Positions 48,293 through 62,444 of a stretch of 64,000 nucleotides of DNA are shown piece by piece. The stretch comes from Climacteris rufus (Eukaryota > Chordata > Aves > Passeriformes > Climacteridae): the NCBI GenBank assembly GCA_013398175.1, contig VZRZ01000468.1, forward strand, positions 621,616 through 685,615, given 5' to 3'. Position numbers and translations under genes: made by a program. Below the pieces are notes generated by a model that saw nothing but the letters and a program-made list of their open reading frames with translations, had not been told where the DNA came from and did not search any database. Position 1 is the first letter of the stretch; every line of letters begins with the position of its first letter.

Positions 48293-51200
48293 CTTCAGAA
48301 ATCTAGATGCAGAATTCATATTACAACATATTACACTCAATATCAAAAGAGATTGAGATAAGGGAAATAAAGGATACTGGAAAGTAAAATTCAAAGTGCA
48401 AAAATATTTAGATACGTGTTATACAGAGTTTGTTGCTCTTTCAGCCCAACTTTGATGTAAATGCTCCAAACCAAGTTTTTCTAACAGGTGAGAAACCAGG
48501 GATAGCAAACAGGAAGCAGTGAGATGGTAAATACCAAGACAATAAAAAAGCAGAAGTTTTAGGATCAATAATTCTACCATTTAAAACCACAAAATTTCCA
48601 AGTAAATACCTCCAAAAAATACTTCAGACATTACATAACCAAAAAAAAAAATTAACTATCTAGAGTCTTACAGCTTTCACTTTCCCACACATGATTTGAA
48701 AGCAACAATACGTCTTGACTTACTAATTTTTACAACATAGGGTGACTCCCTGATCCAGCCAGACTATCCAACTTCCTCACTGTCACATCTTCACTCAGCA
48801 CCCATACAGCAAAACGTATCTGTACACTCAGGAACCCATGGGGAAGGGCTGGGGGAGGATGGGGTGAGATTCTCTTTTCCCATCTGCTTTTCAGCAGCCA
48901 AAAGCCCCTGTGGAAGAGCACAGATGGTCTGTGGCAGATCTGCTCTCTCAAAAAGTAGCTTGCAGAGCAAGGACTTGAAAAGCTCTATAGAAAGCATTCC
49001 ACTAGGACACCATATTGAGATCCAAATAGCCAGAATACTTATGGAAGAGCATGGGTATAATGCTTTATCTTCTTTTCCAGGAATCCCAGATGGTCAGGTG
49101 TCTGGAAAGACTAATGGCATTTTTAGCAAGCACAAGAAGCCCCTATTTCCATCAGGAGAAATTCATTGCAGCAGTCCTAACTTCTATATGCAACACTATC
49201 TCCCCTACCATGGATAATTCAAGTTATTTAAAAAATGGGCATATTTTTCATTTATAAATTCAACTCTCCTATTCCAAAAGTTATCTCAAAGGAAGTGCTT
49301 AGCTCCCACCTTGCAGCATCAAACTTGTTTCCATCCTTGCTTTCTGACTTGTTCAGCTCTCTCTTACACAGCCACATCACCTGAGCCGCTCAGGTACCAC
49401 TGCCCTTTGCCTCAGTCTGAGAGGAAATCCCTGAGTGCTGCTTGGCTCTGCTGCCCTCCCCAGAGTGCTGCCTCATGAACCAACACCTCCTACCGAGGCT
49501 CACACTGTTCACACAGGGATATGTGAATCCCATCAGCTCTGGCACCAATTGCTGCCACTATCACCTTTCCCTGTTAGGAACAAAAATCAGCAAAGGAAAA
49601 AGAAAGCAGCAACTTCAACCCAGCTGTTTCTACCAGGAAATACCATCTCACAAAACACCTGACACAAGCACCTGAAACCAACAGCTGGGCTACAGCTGGC
49701 ACTTCATCAACAAGAGGGAAGCACATGGAAAACTGAGCATTCGGCTCAGAGTATGGAAGGGAACCTGGAACAACTGCACAAGAGTCACAAGTCATTAAAT
49801 GAGAATTATACATTTTTTAAATATCAAGCAAACCACTTTTCCTGTTTTGGTTTCAAAACAAAAACCCCTCAGTGCTACAGACTCTAAGCCAGTACAAATC
49901 AACAGGAACAAGTGGCAAGGGAGAGGTGCAAAAGAACAGAGATGGGGAATGACAGAGCCTGTACAATGTGACATTTTTACAAGGATTCCCCATTTTACAA
50001 ACAGATCTTATCTGATATTAATAAAATCCCTGATTCCCCTTTGCTTCAAAAGATTTGTGTTTAGGTCAACACTGGAGTCAACTAATCCATCCACCTGGTT
50101 TGAGCAGTCCAAACAAATGCTCTTTTGGAAGCTCTCTACTCTTGGATAACTTCTGCTAGTAATGACAATTCAAAATATACTGTGGTTATTCTAAAACAAA
50201 ACAACCCCAACTGACAATCTCAATGTGCAAACAAAAATAAACACAACTGCAAGAAAAAGTACTCAGTTTGATGGCAGCAGAACACATCAGTTCCTACTTA
50301 ATTAAAAAGCTGTTAAAAACCAATGCTTTCAGACCAGTGCGCTTAATACAATGAATAATCATAAGATAATTTGCAAATGATGCAGTTAAGATGGAAGAAA
50401 AATTCACTTTCTAGTATCTGTTCCCTCTTGTCAAAGGTAGTTTATAATCCACACCCTCAGCTGTAAAATATACTGTATTAGCATAAAGCTGAGGTACTGT
50501 TTTTTTCTACAGTAGTTACTCTAGACTAAGTTCTGATGGTGCTTTCTCTGGAATGATCAGAGGGGGTTTTTAAGCTCATTTTAAGCCTTTTTAAAGTACC
50601 TTCTAAAGTGCTCTAAAACCTCCCAAAATGTGCAGCTGTTTGATGTACTACTGCCTCGAAGCTGCTTGTGACTGTCCAGCTACTGCATTTCTCCACTACC
50701 ACAAGAAAAGAAGTGGTAAAATTGGATACATGAACTTTCACCATGGCTGTTTCACCTAAAATTTCCAGTCCAGTCAGCAGACTGGAGGAGGGTATTTATC
50801 TTCATATGGAAGCAAGAAGTGAAAAGCACAGCCCTGTTAACAGAGTACATTAGGAAGCTAAGTTTTCTTTTACTTCCTTCTGCAAATAATACTCTGAATT
50901 AGTATTAGAAAGACTAATCTACATGGAAGCAGGAATACAATTAGTTGCACAACTCAGTCAGAGAGAAAAAAAAAAAGCCACTGACTCCATATCCATAATA
51001 AACTTACAGTTAATATCAATAATAAATAAACTGTAAGTTTTGTATCAAACACATGGGGAATTTGAGTAGTGACCATACAAACTGGTTAAAGCATGAAAAG
51101 TAAATTATGATGATTCAGTGTTCCCTGTAGTCGTACTTTAATTTTCTATGGTACCTAGAATATAATTTACCACATTAAGTTCAGTCTTTATCATTCCAAC

Positions 51201-54200
51201 ACATTGAATTTTAGAATTATCTGCCCAAATCTATATGCATCGGTTCATGACATGCACAGATGTTTTTCCCCGTCATTGAACAGTATTAGCTTTTATGTTC
51301 TAGTTACTAACTTTTAAACAGAAATTAAACAACTGATCACAGGATCATAATCTATTTTCACATCAGAAATGTCCAGACAAAAGAAATCAAGTGGAGCAGC
51401 AGTCAATGCAAGTTCATACAGATATTCAAATGTCTCTTAACCTGAATGTAACAGACACCTCCTTTATAATGCCAGAGACAGAAAATTGCAGTGATGTCAC
51501 TGAAGAAAAGGCTTGTGGTTTTGTAAGCAAAAGGTCTTCTGATTTTTACAAAATCAGGGAAGGGATAAATAAGGAAGTACTAAGGTCACATATACTGCAT
51601 TAAGAAAACAAAATAGTTTAGTGCCTTTTATGGTATCTTCAAAAGGCATCAAAACCAGCAAATCTTGACTCAAGCAAGTGAACTGGCTTATGTAATGATA
51701 TGTTTAAACATCAAACAAGCACACAGTGTGCTGAGTGACAGCAAAGTGCCAGGTGAGCACTGGCCAACCTTCTTGCACTGTTTTGCAAAGCTTCTACTTC
51801 ACCCACCTGCTCTGCCCCTCCTTAGGGCTCCTGTTTGTCCCCCGCTCCCACTGTAATTCCCTTCTGCTGCCTGGGCCACAGGACAGTGCAATCACTACCA
51901 GCTCAGCTTAAAAACCCGAGAAGGAACTTCTCAAAGCAGCCTTGGGAGACTGGCCCAGCCCAAGCCTGCTTGCCCACATGCCTGGAATGACTGCCATCCA
52001 TCCAGGGCAGCAGGGGACAAGCTCTGTCACTGCCTTGTGACACCTTCTGTGACAGGGCTCTGCGCTCACTAACTGGTCTGACCAGTCATCCTCCTCCTCT
52101 GTTTTACAGCTCAAAATTAGTCTGACACCTAACACACCTTCCCTGTGTGCCTGCTCCTGTCCCACAGCACAGGAGGCAGCTGGCTGTGTTTCCCCACCAC
52201 GCAGAGACACAAAGCAACAGAAGTGGAAACGCATCAGATGAGATGCCGGTGATGTGAGCAGCAGGAATGAGGAACAGGAGCACAGCTCAGCCAGCAGGGA
52301 AGGCCCTCAGGCTGCATTTGCACACACAAAACATCTCCCTGCTTACACACATCACAATATAGGCAAGTTGTACCCTTCAAAACCAAAACTGCATTTGATA
52401 CTTTTTTTTCTCATCATAGATGTATTTTTCAAAGACCCTAAGAGTTTACATACTTTTCCTCATTATACACAAAACTAAGTGTAAATCTGCATTAGCACAT
52501 ATGATCTCCAAGTCCTAATGTCACATTTGAAATGGGTAAGCAGTTAAACAGCAGCAACAGGACACACAACATTAAAGGCTAGCAGTGGCAAGGGTTACAA
52601 CCATTTATCACACTGCTTAAACTGAGATGTGCTTATCTGCTAAACTGCTGATAGCACAACTGACTGGAGTCAAAGAGCCTGTCAATACAGTGAGAGAACA
52701 GCACACCAGCTTCTGAATACTAATGTCTCACAGGGATGTCAGGGAATGCAAAGACTCGGGAAACAGCAATTTTTTCACTCACCTTGTTACTCAACAGAAA
52801 CATCCTCTATTAACTGCTAACCAAATGAGAAAAATAAGAACAAACGTGACAATCGTTCATTGAAGCTCTTCAAAAAAGTACTTGGTACAATGTAAGTATT
52901 TATTAACTCAGGAGAACATCAAAAATCTCAATATGTAGTTCTGTAACAAGCCAAAAAAAAACAAACCCAAAAACATTTCATGTAGCTACCTTCAGCAGCA
53001 GTCCAGAGAAGCTTTTGCTTTATCAGTAAATTCTCACTTCAAAGTCTGTTCACTGGCATGGAGAAAAGCAGTTTCTGTAACATTCAATCCTCCTCTTTCC
53101 TCTCCTGAAAGTACATACACTCCTAACTTTTTAAGGAAGCTGCTGACACCCTCATCCCTTGGCTATTCATCCACTGTACCGGCTGAAAATCCTTTCCCCC
53201 ACGGCAGTACTGCTAATTCTAATTACAACAGCCCCTTTCCCAGCTCCAGCCTGCTTCTGCTGCACTACACTACTCCTGTGAGCACAGGCACACACTGAGG
53301 ATCTGGTATGTTTTAATTCAATATTATGCCATTTCCAACTGCTTGTCTTTTCAATCTTCTTATTGAATGCAAATGTGATTCTTCTAAATCCCTGACTACA
53401 AAGGACTTTCCTAAGCAGATGAATTATTAATGCTAGCACTTAATTTCATAAAAGAGATAGAATTTGACCCAGACTCTCAACACTTAGGTTGTAAATAGTC
53501 ATGAAGGAGGAAATTACTTTGTGTTAGCCAATTTCAAGTTACATGAGAGATGACATCTAATGAAACTTATTAAATGACAACTATAGGAAACATTTGCTGA
53601 GGTATGGCTGTCTAGAAGACTTCACTAACAACAAGAAAAGAAAGTGTGCCTTGTCACCTAGTAACTATCACAATGGGGCCCTTTACAACAATGACAAGTG
53701 TGTGCTTGAGGTGGTTCTGTAAACAAATGGATGGTCAAGGTCCTGAGAAACAAAAATCAATGCTTTAAGAGAAAAAAAATATATATTTACACCTCAATGC
53801 CTAAAAATACTGCAGAGAGAGGGGCAAAAAAGGGCAGGAGGGAGTAATGCTTCATGAGAGCAGGCATATACAAAACCTTGTTCAACCCAGGCTTGAAATG
53901 AAAGTGAAAAGCACTGAGATAAGTGACTCTGAGGCACAAAAGCTTCTGAAAGGGGAGTAACAAGACCTTCATACAGCAAATGCAGCCCACTGGAAACCAG
54001 ACAGATTCAATTGTGCATTACATAATATAATGGCCAGTAGCAATCCATTATGTTACCTCCTTTCAACACAAAAGGGCTTTGCATCATCTTTGGGTAGATG
54101 TTTTCCACTCACGGCTGTGCTCCTAAGAGAGGCATTGTAGAAGAGTCACTGATGAAGAGGGATCATCTACTCTCCAAACAAGTACATGTGCAATCCACAA

Positions 54201-57200
54201 AATTGTGAAAAAACAGTTCTCACATCAGCCAAGATGATAGATGCTCTTCACCTCTGGATATGTAAGAAGCATCCAAACAGGTTTTATAGGATATGAAACA
54301 AGCTCATTTTTAAACAGAAGTACAAGGTAGGTTTCCTCTTCATATTGGTCACAGCAGGTACTCAAATGTCCTTCGGTAACACACTGAAGTCTCAAAATTA
54401 CTCAAAGCTGCCAGAGAGATGTGATGCATTTCAGAGAGCAAGAGGAGGACAAGGAAAGGAGTGATGAAACGCTCCATCACTCACAGGCAGATGACTCCAA
54501 GAGTCAGCAGGGTCCTATGTACCATGCCATGGCCAGGCAAGCAGTTCAGGGACAGAAAAACCTGGTGACACCAACACAAGCAGCCCAAGTTCCCAGAGGT
54601 CCCTACTGCTCTTACATGGGTGTCACCTCAGGACTCAGAGTTGCTTTGTCACTGCAGTGTGTGCTGTAACCTTGCTAAGGAAGCACTGCACACCCCTAAA
54701 CAAAGTCCACATATTTACAGGAAAATCCTACCTAGAAAATAAGGCCCTTGAAATTGCTTCAGAGCAATTCTCTTGGTGCTGTAATTTGCGATCCTTACTT
54801 CCTGGTTCTTTCTCAAGAACAGGATTGATAAATCACAAAATTGCTGCTGTAACTCTTTATTTTACTTTCAAAGACAGCACATACTGAAGATAAGTTGCAC
54901 TGGAAAATCATCATAAAAATCCAAGTGAACACCCTTAAGCAGCAGCCTCTTCAAATGATCTGTAATACTCACTAACCTTCCACATTGGTTCTGGTTTCCG
55001 AACTACACAGTTCAGGTTTCATGGCCAGTGTCAGCAACCAGCAGAAGGGATGCTTGTCCCTTGATGACTGGAGAGCCTCTTACAGAGACAGCTTGAAAAG
55101 GAGTTTCTTCTTAACATCCTCAGACTCCCCAGTGAAAGCAAATAATTATTTCTTTTCCCTAGTAACAGAGCAAAGGATTTGGGCAGCACTACATAACTCA
55201 AATAACGAACTGTTTATCCCAGGCATTGTGTTAGTGCTCTCTGACTCCAACTGATTTTATAAACATCTCTGCTCCTGTGTGGCCTTCTCTCCAATTCAAC
55301 CAAAATGCTTGTTTATGGGTTTAGAGACATTTTTGTTTACTAGCAGATCCCAATGCTGTGGGAGAAAGAAAGGTAAAAGTAACTCCATTTTGATACTGAA
55401 GGTGCCAGATGCAGACATTTATGAATCACCCCAGTTTTGGCAAAACTGAATTTAGGAAAGCAGACATACAACTTGCCTACAGATATAGAAAGTTGTGGGG
55501 TTTATCTCTATATAGCCCAGTACTGGATGAACAGAAAATTCCACACCCCAGCTAAAGCAGGTAGAAATGATATGCTTTCACAATGAGCCTCCTGTTTGTT
55601 CATCTGCAATTCTTTGAACAGCAAAGCAGAGCACTAAAGCACCTGAAACAGTAGATGGCCTGAACAGATACCAGGAACTGTTCATTTTTATTATTCTGGC
55701 TTTCTAACAGCTCTCTAATCATCAAGAGGCCTGTTCATTGATATGCGTTATATCTGAAGACAGACAAATTTAAAATTTAGTTGTGCAGCCTTTCAGAGAT
55801 CATCCAATAATAAAATAATAATGGTTAAAGAGCTAAGACACACAAACCAAAAGGCTACTAAAAAATTCCAAACTAACAGCTAAATCTAGAACTGGGAGCT
55901 CTGGAAGAACAATTTATTTTTTTTTAAAATTAAAAGCACTATCCTCATAAAATTATATCTGCCAAATAAAACATTGACTTTTTTTCTTGTAACACCCAAT
56001 AGCAAATTAAAATGCAGTCATATGAATTTGCTATGTGGATTTTACAGTTGTTTTGAAGACTCACACTTACACCTGAGGTCACATTGTTAACCACTCTCCC
56101 ATCATTCCAGCCCTCTAACTACCAGTTAAAGCTCTCAGCAACCTGCCCAGACACACCTACAGGCTGGACTCAACTAAAATGAAACTTCCACTACGTTCTT
56201 ACAGTGTTCTGTGTCTTAACCTGTAAAAACACTGAGCAAAAGTAGTTCCCCATCTTAGCAAATACACAATTTGGAGGTGAGCTGAGACTTCAGCTCTTTC
56301 TGCTAGAATGGAATCTAACATTCACTTCACATGCAAGCAAGGACTGACTTATACCTCAGTAATACTGAGCAGTGTTTCAAAATGTGCCTTTTTTCTGACA
56401 TGATTTTCAAAAATGCATATAAAGGAAGATCAGCAATGTCCTAAATCTATCCTGAATAGCAGTTTTACATTCATCCCTTGGAAATTGTAATTCAACAATA
56501 ATTATGATTTAAAAAGGAGGCTAGTGTACATGTCAACTCAGAATCAATACATACTCCACCATTTAAATAACTCTGTCTCCTATTCATTCACGTTAAAGAA
56601 TATATAATATTAAATTCCAATCCACAGATTGATTTTTATACATGGTTCATCACACTCAAGCAGAATATCAACTTGGAAGCATCTCTTCATATGAGCAGCT
56701 ACTAAAGCACATGAAGCAAAGATAAATACATAACTAACAAAACCACATCTATCATTTATACTGCAATAATGGGTTGGTTCCTTCCCAATAACTGCAGTAT
56801 AGACTAAAGGCTCTGCTAAAGAGATTTTTTTATAGTGCCTTACATTTCCACTCATGCATCTATGAAATTAAGTGCCATATGACTGAAATGTCAACAGTCA
56901 AAAGATTTTCTTGATAAAGCTGTGATGCTCATCAGAAGACCCCAATAAAAGCAAAAGCTGCACACGAGCACCATTTGAACAGTTCAGTTATATACCCACT
57001 TCCCTCTTGCACGTTTCTGAGCAACAAAAAGAGAGTACAAGTGATTTACCCAGTTTTCAAATGCAAATTCAAGAGTTAATGTAGATGCAATATAATCCAG
57101 TGTAACACCGAAGATGGACTTTGTATTCCAAAGACTTAATTAGGATTTATTGGCTGAAGAATACTGAAGAGAATAACAATGATTTTTAAAGTTTTCTTGA

Positions 57201-60200
57201 CAAGTCACACACATGAAGCAAACACTAGTCTAATGTAAAAAAGCTTCAGAAATGCCACAGCATTTATTAGAAAGAACAAAACCTGCCTGAACAATTTGTT
57301 CCACAAAGGACTGTTCCTGTCCTTTAGATACCAAGCTATAAAATATTCTATTAGAAACACAATCTTAGATGAATCACAACTGAATAATAAAGTACTTTCT
57401 ACTCTCTTTAAACATATTAGCCCAAGACAGAGATATTAAAGCAAATATAAACAGCAAGACAACTTTAGAATCAGTTGCCACTTCAATTCAGGTCTAATTT
57501 CCAACCTGTTACACTCAGGTAAGAGATGAACCTGTTAGACACCTTACATGCTACCATGTGTATAATGATAACCCAGTAAGACTGCTAAAGAATAAACTGG
57601 GGGTATGAAAATATTTCTATCTTCTTATAATTGTGTTGTTCATTGCAAAACCCAAGATGCCCCTCTTCAAGAGCTTTTCACATCTTTATTAGACAACAAT
57701 CATTATTTAAGCAAACTAAAATATTTTTCCAAGTCAGTGCCAACCTGTCATTGCATTAGAACTCTTGCTAACAATTTTACATGACAGTAAGACTAAAAAC
57801 AAAATTGAAGGGAAATTTTATAGTTTGTTTTAGCAGCTATCACTGTAATCCTAATAAATAGTTTTACCTAAACTAATCTGAACAGACTGAACACACCCTT
57901 CTACTTCACTTGTTGGGTGAAGTGTTTGGTTTCTTTCTCTAAAGCTACTTTTTCCTTAACTACTCTCTACTGGTCAACACACTGCCTTGCAAAACAAACT
58001 TTCCTGTTATTTCCAATTAATACCCAACTTACCTGTGTTTTGCACGGTATCTTTCACAAGAACTCTGTCACAAATGGCTTTCCCAGACTAAGCATTATGT
58101 CACCAGGTAACACTGCAAAACAGGGAAGCTCAAACCCCAGAGATAATTCTGTTTTCAACTGAAGGTTATTAAAAATAAAAAGAGGATTCTTCTAAAGAAG
58201 TTCTGTTTTACATTATAAGATACAAAATGCAGCTCTACTGTATAGCAGCTGTGTAGAGGTACAAATCAAAAGTGTCAAATACATGGAAAAGGACTGGGAT
58301 AGAAAGGTTCACAAAGCAGGTGTTTTACGTAATTTAGTGTGAGATTAATTTCAAACAGTCCTTCTGGCTACAGGTTTATACATTTGATTACAGTTCCACA
58401 TCCAACATTAGTGAGAGCAGTAAGCCACCCAAGTTATGAAACACACTAGAAGGAGATGAACTGGACTGAAAAGCATCACACTACCTAAGAAAAAGAATTC
58501 TTAAGCTTAAGAAGTGATGTTGATCACCACTGCTTGTATTCCATACAAAACAGAGGGTAGCCACGAGTTCTCATACATTCACAGTCTTCCTGTGTTTACA
58601 GACAGCACATATAGGAAAAAAAAGAAATATTCCAGAGTCCCACCTCCCCTAGCTCTCCCAAAACTAATTTACTTTTGCCCAAGATCCAACAGAAGTGGAA
58701 AAGCTGACTGTACACTGGGACATGGAGTCCTCCAGTTCAGGCCTAACTTGACACAGCTCCTGACTCAGCTCACACAAAGAGCTGCTTTGATGCACACGCT
58801 GGAAGGGAAGGGAGGGGAACAGTGCATGTACACAGTGGGTACTCTCAGGATTTCCTTGCTTTTATCAGTTTAACACTTCAACTCAATTATTTTTCTCAGG
58901 TTTTTAATCTGACTTTATTAAACACTGCTGGCAGTGCCAAGGTGCAAAGCTCAGCATTTCCATCAATTCTTTGAACATGAGTCAAGACGAGGTTTACTCA
59001 AACCTTTATCTTGGCTTTCCTCTGCTTTTATCACAAGTTAGATAGTTGAACAAAAGTGTACAACTCCTTCATGGCACCACCAGGTTTTCTACCAATCTCA
59101 TGCATGTGGTTAATATATTGGTCATATTAACTCCATGTCTGGAGTCAAGTAACAGCACAACTCCAAAATAAAGTTCATCAGTTAAGGTTTAACAAGCCAG
59201 GCTGGATTTCCTCCCATCACAACACAAGTCATGGGATACACCTTGAGAGTGTTATTTTTGGTCACACAAGCCCCAAGGTTGGAAGCTCATGTACCAGGGG
59301 AAAACAACGTATTAGCAAGAGCATCCTTTTGCTATGAACATCACAGGAGACTTGGATACTTCAGGTTTACACACAGACTTGCAATCTTCTGTGTGTCTTC
59401 AGCACAGAATGCTTACTCTTCCACATCAAGAAAATCGGTCTCTACTTCAGCAACCCATGCAATGCCAGCAACAGCACTACTGCAACCTTTCAGATTTTAG
59501 CATCCTGCCTTTAGCTGTGCTTAGAACAAGGCCAGGAGCAGCTCTGTCTGTCATTACTACTGCCCTGTTTGCATTCACATTCTGACACTGATAACATCAC
59601 CTGTGCAAAGAAGAATGTCTCAAGGGAGGGGAAGAAATCAAATTTACGACTGACTACACATCCTGTGACAGGTCTTCTACACTTCCAACGGAGCCATAAC
59701 TCTTGTTCACACTATAGAATTTGGAGCACTGCCAGGCCTTCTTACAAACCTGTAGTGTCATGGCATTGGTAAGATGTGGATTTTGGCATACTGGACTAGT
59801 GGAGATGACAGGATGTTTGCTTTCCATGGCTCTTCTCAAATGCTGTGCCCAGAACATGGAAAAGACTGTAAAATTCCAACCATGGAATTACTGTCTGCAT
59901 GATCACTGCACACTGAAAACACGATCTGGGGGGGGATAGTAGAGTTCTACTGTTTTCAAATCTCATTTTCTTAAGAGTTTCTCCAGTATCCCTGAAAGCA
60001 AATAAGTAAAAACTTCAATCCTTTAAGGATGTGAACAAGTCAACTGTAAGCTCTACAGAAGACTGACTTCTGTTAATTAATCTAAGAGGTAGTACTATAT
60101 ACAATATTATTACAGTTAAAAAAACCAGTATTCCATATATTCCTTGAAATTAGGGTCACTGATATGTTCCTGATGAGATTTTTTTTCACCCCCAATTTGA

Positions 60201-61460
60201 GGCAGCAGGGTCTTGAAAACCTCAAGGCTTTCCAATAGTGTTTTGGCAATTGCAAAACAAGTTCAGAACAAGTCAGCCCAGAACTAAACACAGAATATTG
60301 CTTCCTGGAGCCTGCATCTACTAATTTAACATGCCTAATAACACTATTAAATCCAGAAAAACACTGCCTTTCTATTTTTCATAGCTCTTTAAAAATCCAG
60401 CTTCAGGAAATTCAGTATTAGCCTCAGGTAGTGTTAAGCAACAGAGCTGCTAATTGGGACCAAATAAACCACTCTGTATTTGGCTCTTCAGTCCTTTTCT
60501 CATCACATTGAAACAGTGAACATCACAATACTAACAAATATCTGTCAACAACCCCAAATCAAGTCTTACAAAATGACAGAAAAACACTGTTTTAAAGCCA
60601 AGACAAGAACAGATGAGTGAAGATTTTCAGTAAGAGAAGCACTCAAAGGCAACACAGAACTAGTTCATTTTTTTTTCATAAAAGAGATGACATTTCAAAT
60701 GTCATCTAAAAGCCTCCTGAAACATCTTCAAACTTTCAGTTTCTCGTCCCTCTGGAGCTTAACCATCTGCTCCCTGAAGTCAGTGGCAACATAAGCATTC
60801 ATAGGAGCTGGGGATTGCCTTTCCTTGTCCTTACAGAAACACAGCTGCAGCTCACAGTTCCAAGAATTTCCTTATACAACAAAACATACTGGGCCACTGG
60901 CCATAGATGGGTTTTTAGTGTATTCTACTTGAAACATTTTAACTTCTGAAAAGCAATTTTACAAGAAGATAATGCAAACCGGCACTAAAGCAGGAATGCC
61001 ATACTTCTCACACGCAGATTTCAAATTCCCTACGAAATCCTCTTTTGGTCTGCACAGTCTCGCTGGACATATACACGAGACTCACCTGTGCAGACTATTT
61101 TCCCGGACAAGAGCCAAAATTCGCAAGTCTACATCATAATCATCTCGCTGAAGTCCTTTCTTTCAAACCTAGAAGGGTAAGCAGCTTTTGCAAATACCAA
61201 CTGCAAAAACAAGGACACGTACTCTACCGCAACACCGCAGCCGGCTCTAAAAAATAACCTTCATAACAGTTGCTGGGCTTTGTTACCGAATTATTTAACC
61301 ATACAGCGAAATCAACACGCAGCCAATGAAACAGGACAACCTAATTAACACCGTGGAGAAGAAAGCTGTTCAGAAACAAAGAGACTGCGAGCCAGCACAG
61401 GAGCTGCGCTGCCCGCTCGGAGGTCCTGACTGGGAAGGCGCTGCTATGGCAGGACCTCAC
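48293..61460 (-). other. CCDC186: CCDC186 first intron (about 13 kb)
   Basis: Between the first coding exon and the CpG-island promoter there is about 13 kb of mainly AT-rich DNA. I recognise no CR1, LTR, RNA gene or additional coding exon. On the plus strand A exceeds T and C exceeds G in many lines (one line checked by hand, 57241-57300: A 24, T 15, C 12, G 9). This is the strand asymmetry expected of a region transcribed on the minus strand. Non-coding 5' exons could be hidden here. Confidence 0.6.
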
Positions 61461-62080
61461 CCCGCTGTCACCTCGCTCCCGCCTCCCGCGCCTCACCCAC
61501 GGCCCTGGCGCGACCTCTGCCAGCCCAGAGCCCCCACCGGCACAGGGAGAGCCCCTCGCCCCGGGGGAATTCTGCCTGCCTCCCTCCCGTCCTTTCCCCG
61601 CCCCCGCGGCCGCGTCCCCCCGGGGTTTATCGCCCGCGGCAGTGGAGCGGATCGCCGGCCGCCCGTTCCCTCCCCGAGCCCACCGGGCAGCGCCCGTCCC
61701 GTCCCGCCGAGCCCCGGCGCCCGCGCCCGCCCCGCGCCACCNNNNNNNNNNNNNNNNNNNNNNNNNNNNNNNNNNNNNNNNNNNNNNNNNNNNNNNNNNN
61801 NNNNNNNNNNNNNNNNNNNNNNNNNNNNNNNNNNNNNNNNNNNNNNNNNNNNNNNNNNNNNNNNNNNNNNNNNNNNNNNNNNNNNNNNNNNNNNNNNNNN
61901 NNNNNNNNNNNNNNNNNNNNNNNNNNNNNNNNNNNNNNNNNNNNNNNNNNNNNNNNNNNNNNNNNNNNNNNNNGGTCCGGCAGGTGACGGCGGGACCCGT
62001 GTGGCCGCCTTTTCACCCGCGCTGTGGAACCCCTGCGATCCGCTGGCCGTGCTAAAAGCTCCGAGAGGCTGCGTGTAGGA
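61380..62080 (-). promoter_or_regulatory. CCDC186: CpG-island promoter of CCDC186
   Basis: The DNA becomes very GC- and CpG-rich from about 61,380, stays so up to the N run, and continues to about 62,080 after it. This is the only large island at the 5' side of the minus-strand gene. A GC box (CCCCGCCCCC at 61597-61606) is present and there is no TATA box in the visible part. Possible minus-strand donors for a non-coding first exon are GTGAGG at 61496-61491 and GTGAGG at 61460-61455. The transcription start itself may lie in the gap. The 5' UTR exon cannot be fixed from sequence alone. Confidence 0.7.
61742..61973. other. Assembly gap (232 N)
   Basis: The run of N interrupts the CpG island at its most GC-rich point. 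Long X-containing translations across it on both strands are artefacts. Confidence 0.99.
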
Positions 62081-62104
62081 CACAGCGCTATGGTATTGGT
62101 GTAT

Positions 62105-62315
62105 TCTGCGCCAGGGAACGTTCAGGTTGGACATTAGGAAGAATTTCTTCACAGAAAGAGTGCTGAGACATTGGAACGGGAGGTGGTGGAGTCACCGTTC
62201 AAGGGAAGCCTGGAGGTGGCACTCGGTGCCGGGCTCTGGCTGACACGGCGGTGTTGGGTCACAGGTTGGACTCGGTGATCCCAGAGGTGTCTTCCAACCT
62301 GACTGATTCTGTCAT
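62105..62315 (+). mobile_element. CR1 LINE 3'-end fragment
   Basis: The segment GTTGGACATTAGGAAGAATT at about 62125, a stretch of CR1 ORF2/3' UTR, then GGTTGGACTCGGTGATCCCA and TTCCAACCTGACTGATTCTG mark a CR1 3' end. It starts only about 130 bp from the assembly gap, so it directly abuts the CCDC186 CpG island. It is short, 5'-truncated and non-coding. Unlike the copy at 21,660 it lacks a clear terminal octamer repeat. Confidence 0.85.
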
Positions 62316-62413
62316 TTCACACAAGATAATTTAGGGCGTGTGTATAAAAGTTGTTTCAGTCTGGAGGGGGATTTTCTCTTATTTAAACGTCCGCCGTTTC
62401 TGGGCAAAGGATC

Positions 62414-62444
62414 TCACGTCAGGCATTCCACGGCGCTATTTAAG
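62414..62444 (+). promoter_or_regulatory. CRE-like octamer followed by a TATA-like box
   Basis: TCACGTCA (62414-62421; TGACGTGA on the other strand) resembles a CREB/ATF site. A TATA-like TATTTAAG (62437-62444) follows 16 bp later. The arrangement could be a plus-strand core promoter on the side where TDRD1 is expected. I cannot match any downstream open frame to TDRD1, so this remains a weak candidate. Confidence 0.2.

Noticed and set aside
61326..62152. Long frames of 129-250 codons across the promoter island on both strands
   Set aside because: Most of their length is the N gap, shown as X, and the rest is GC-rich island sequence in which stops are rare.
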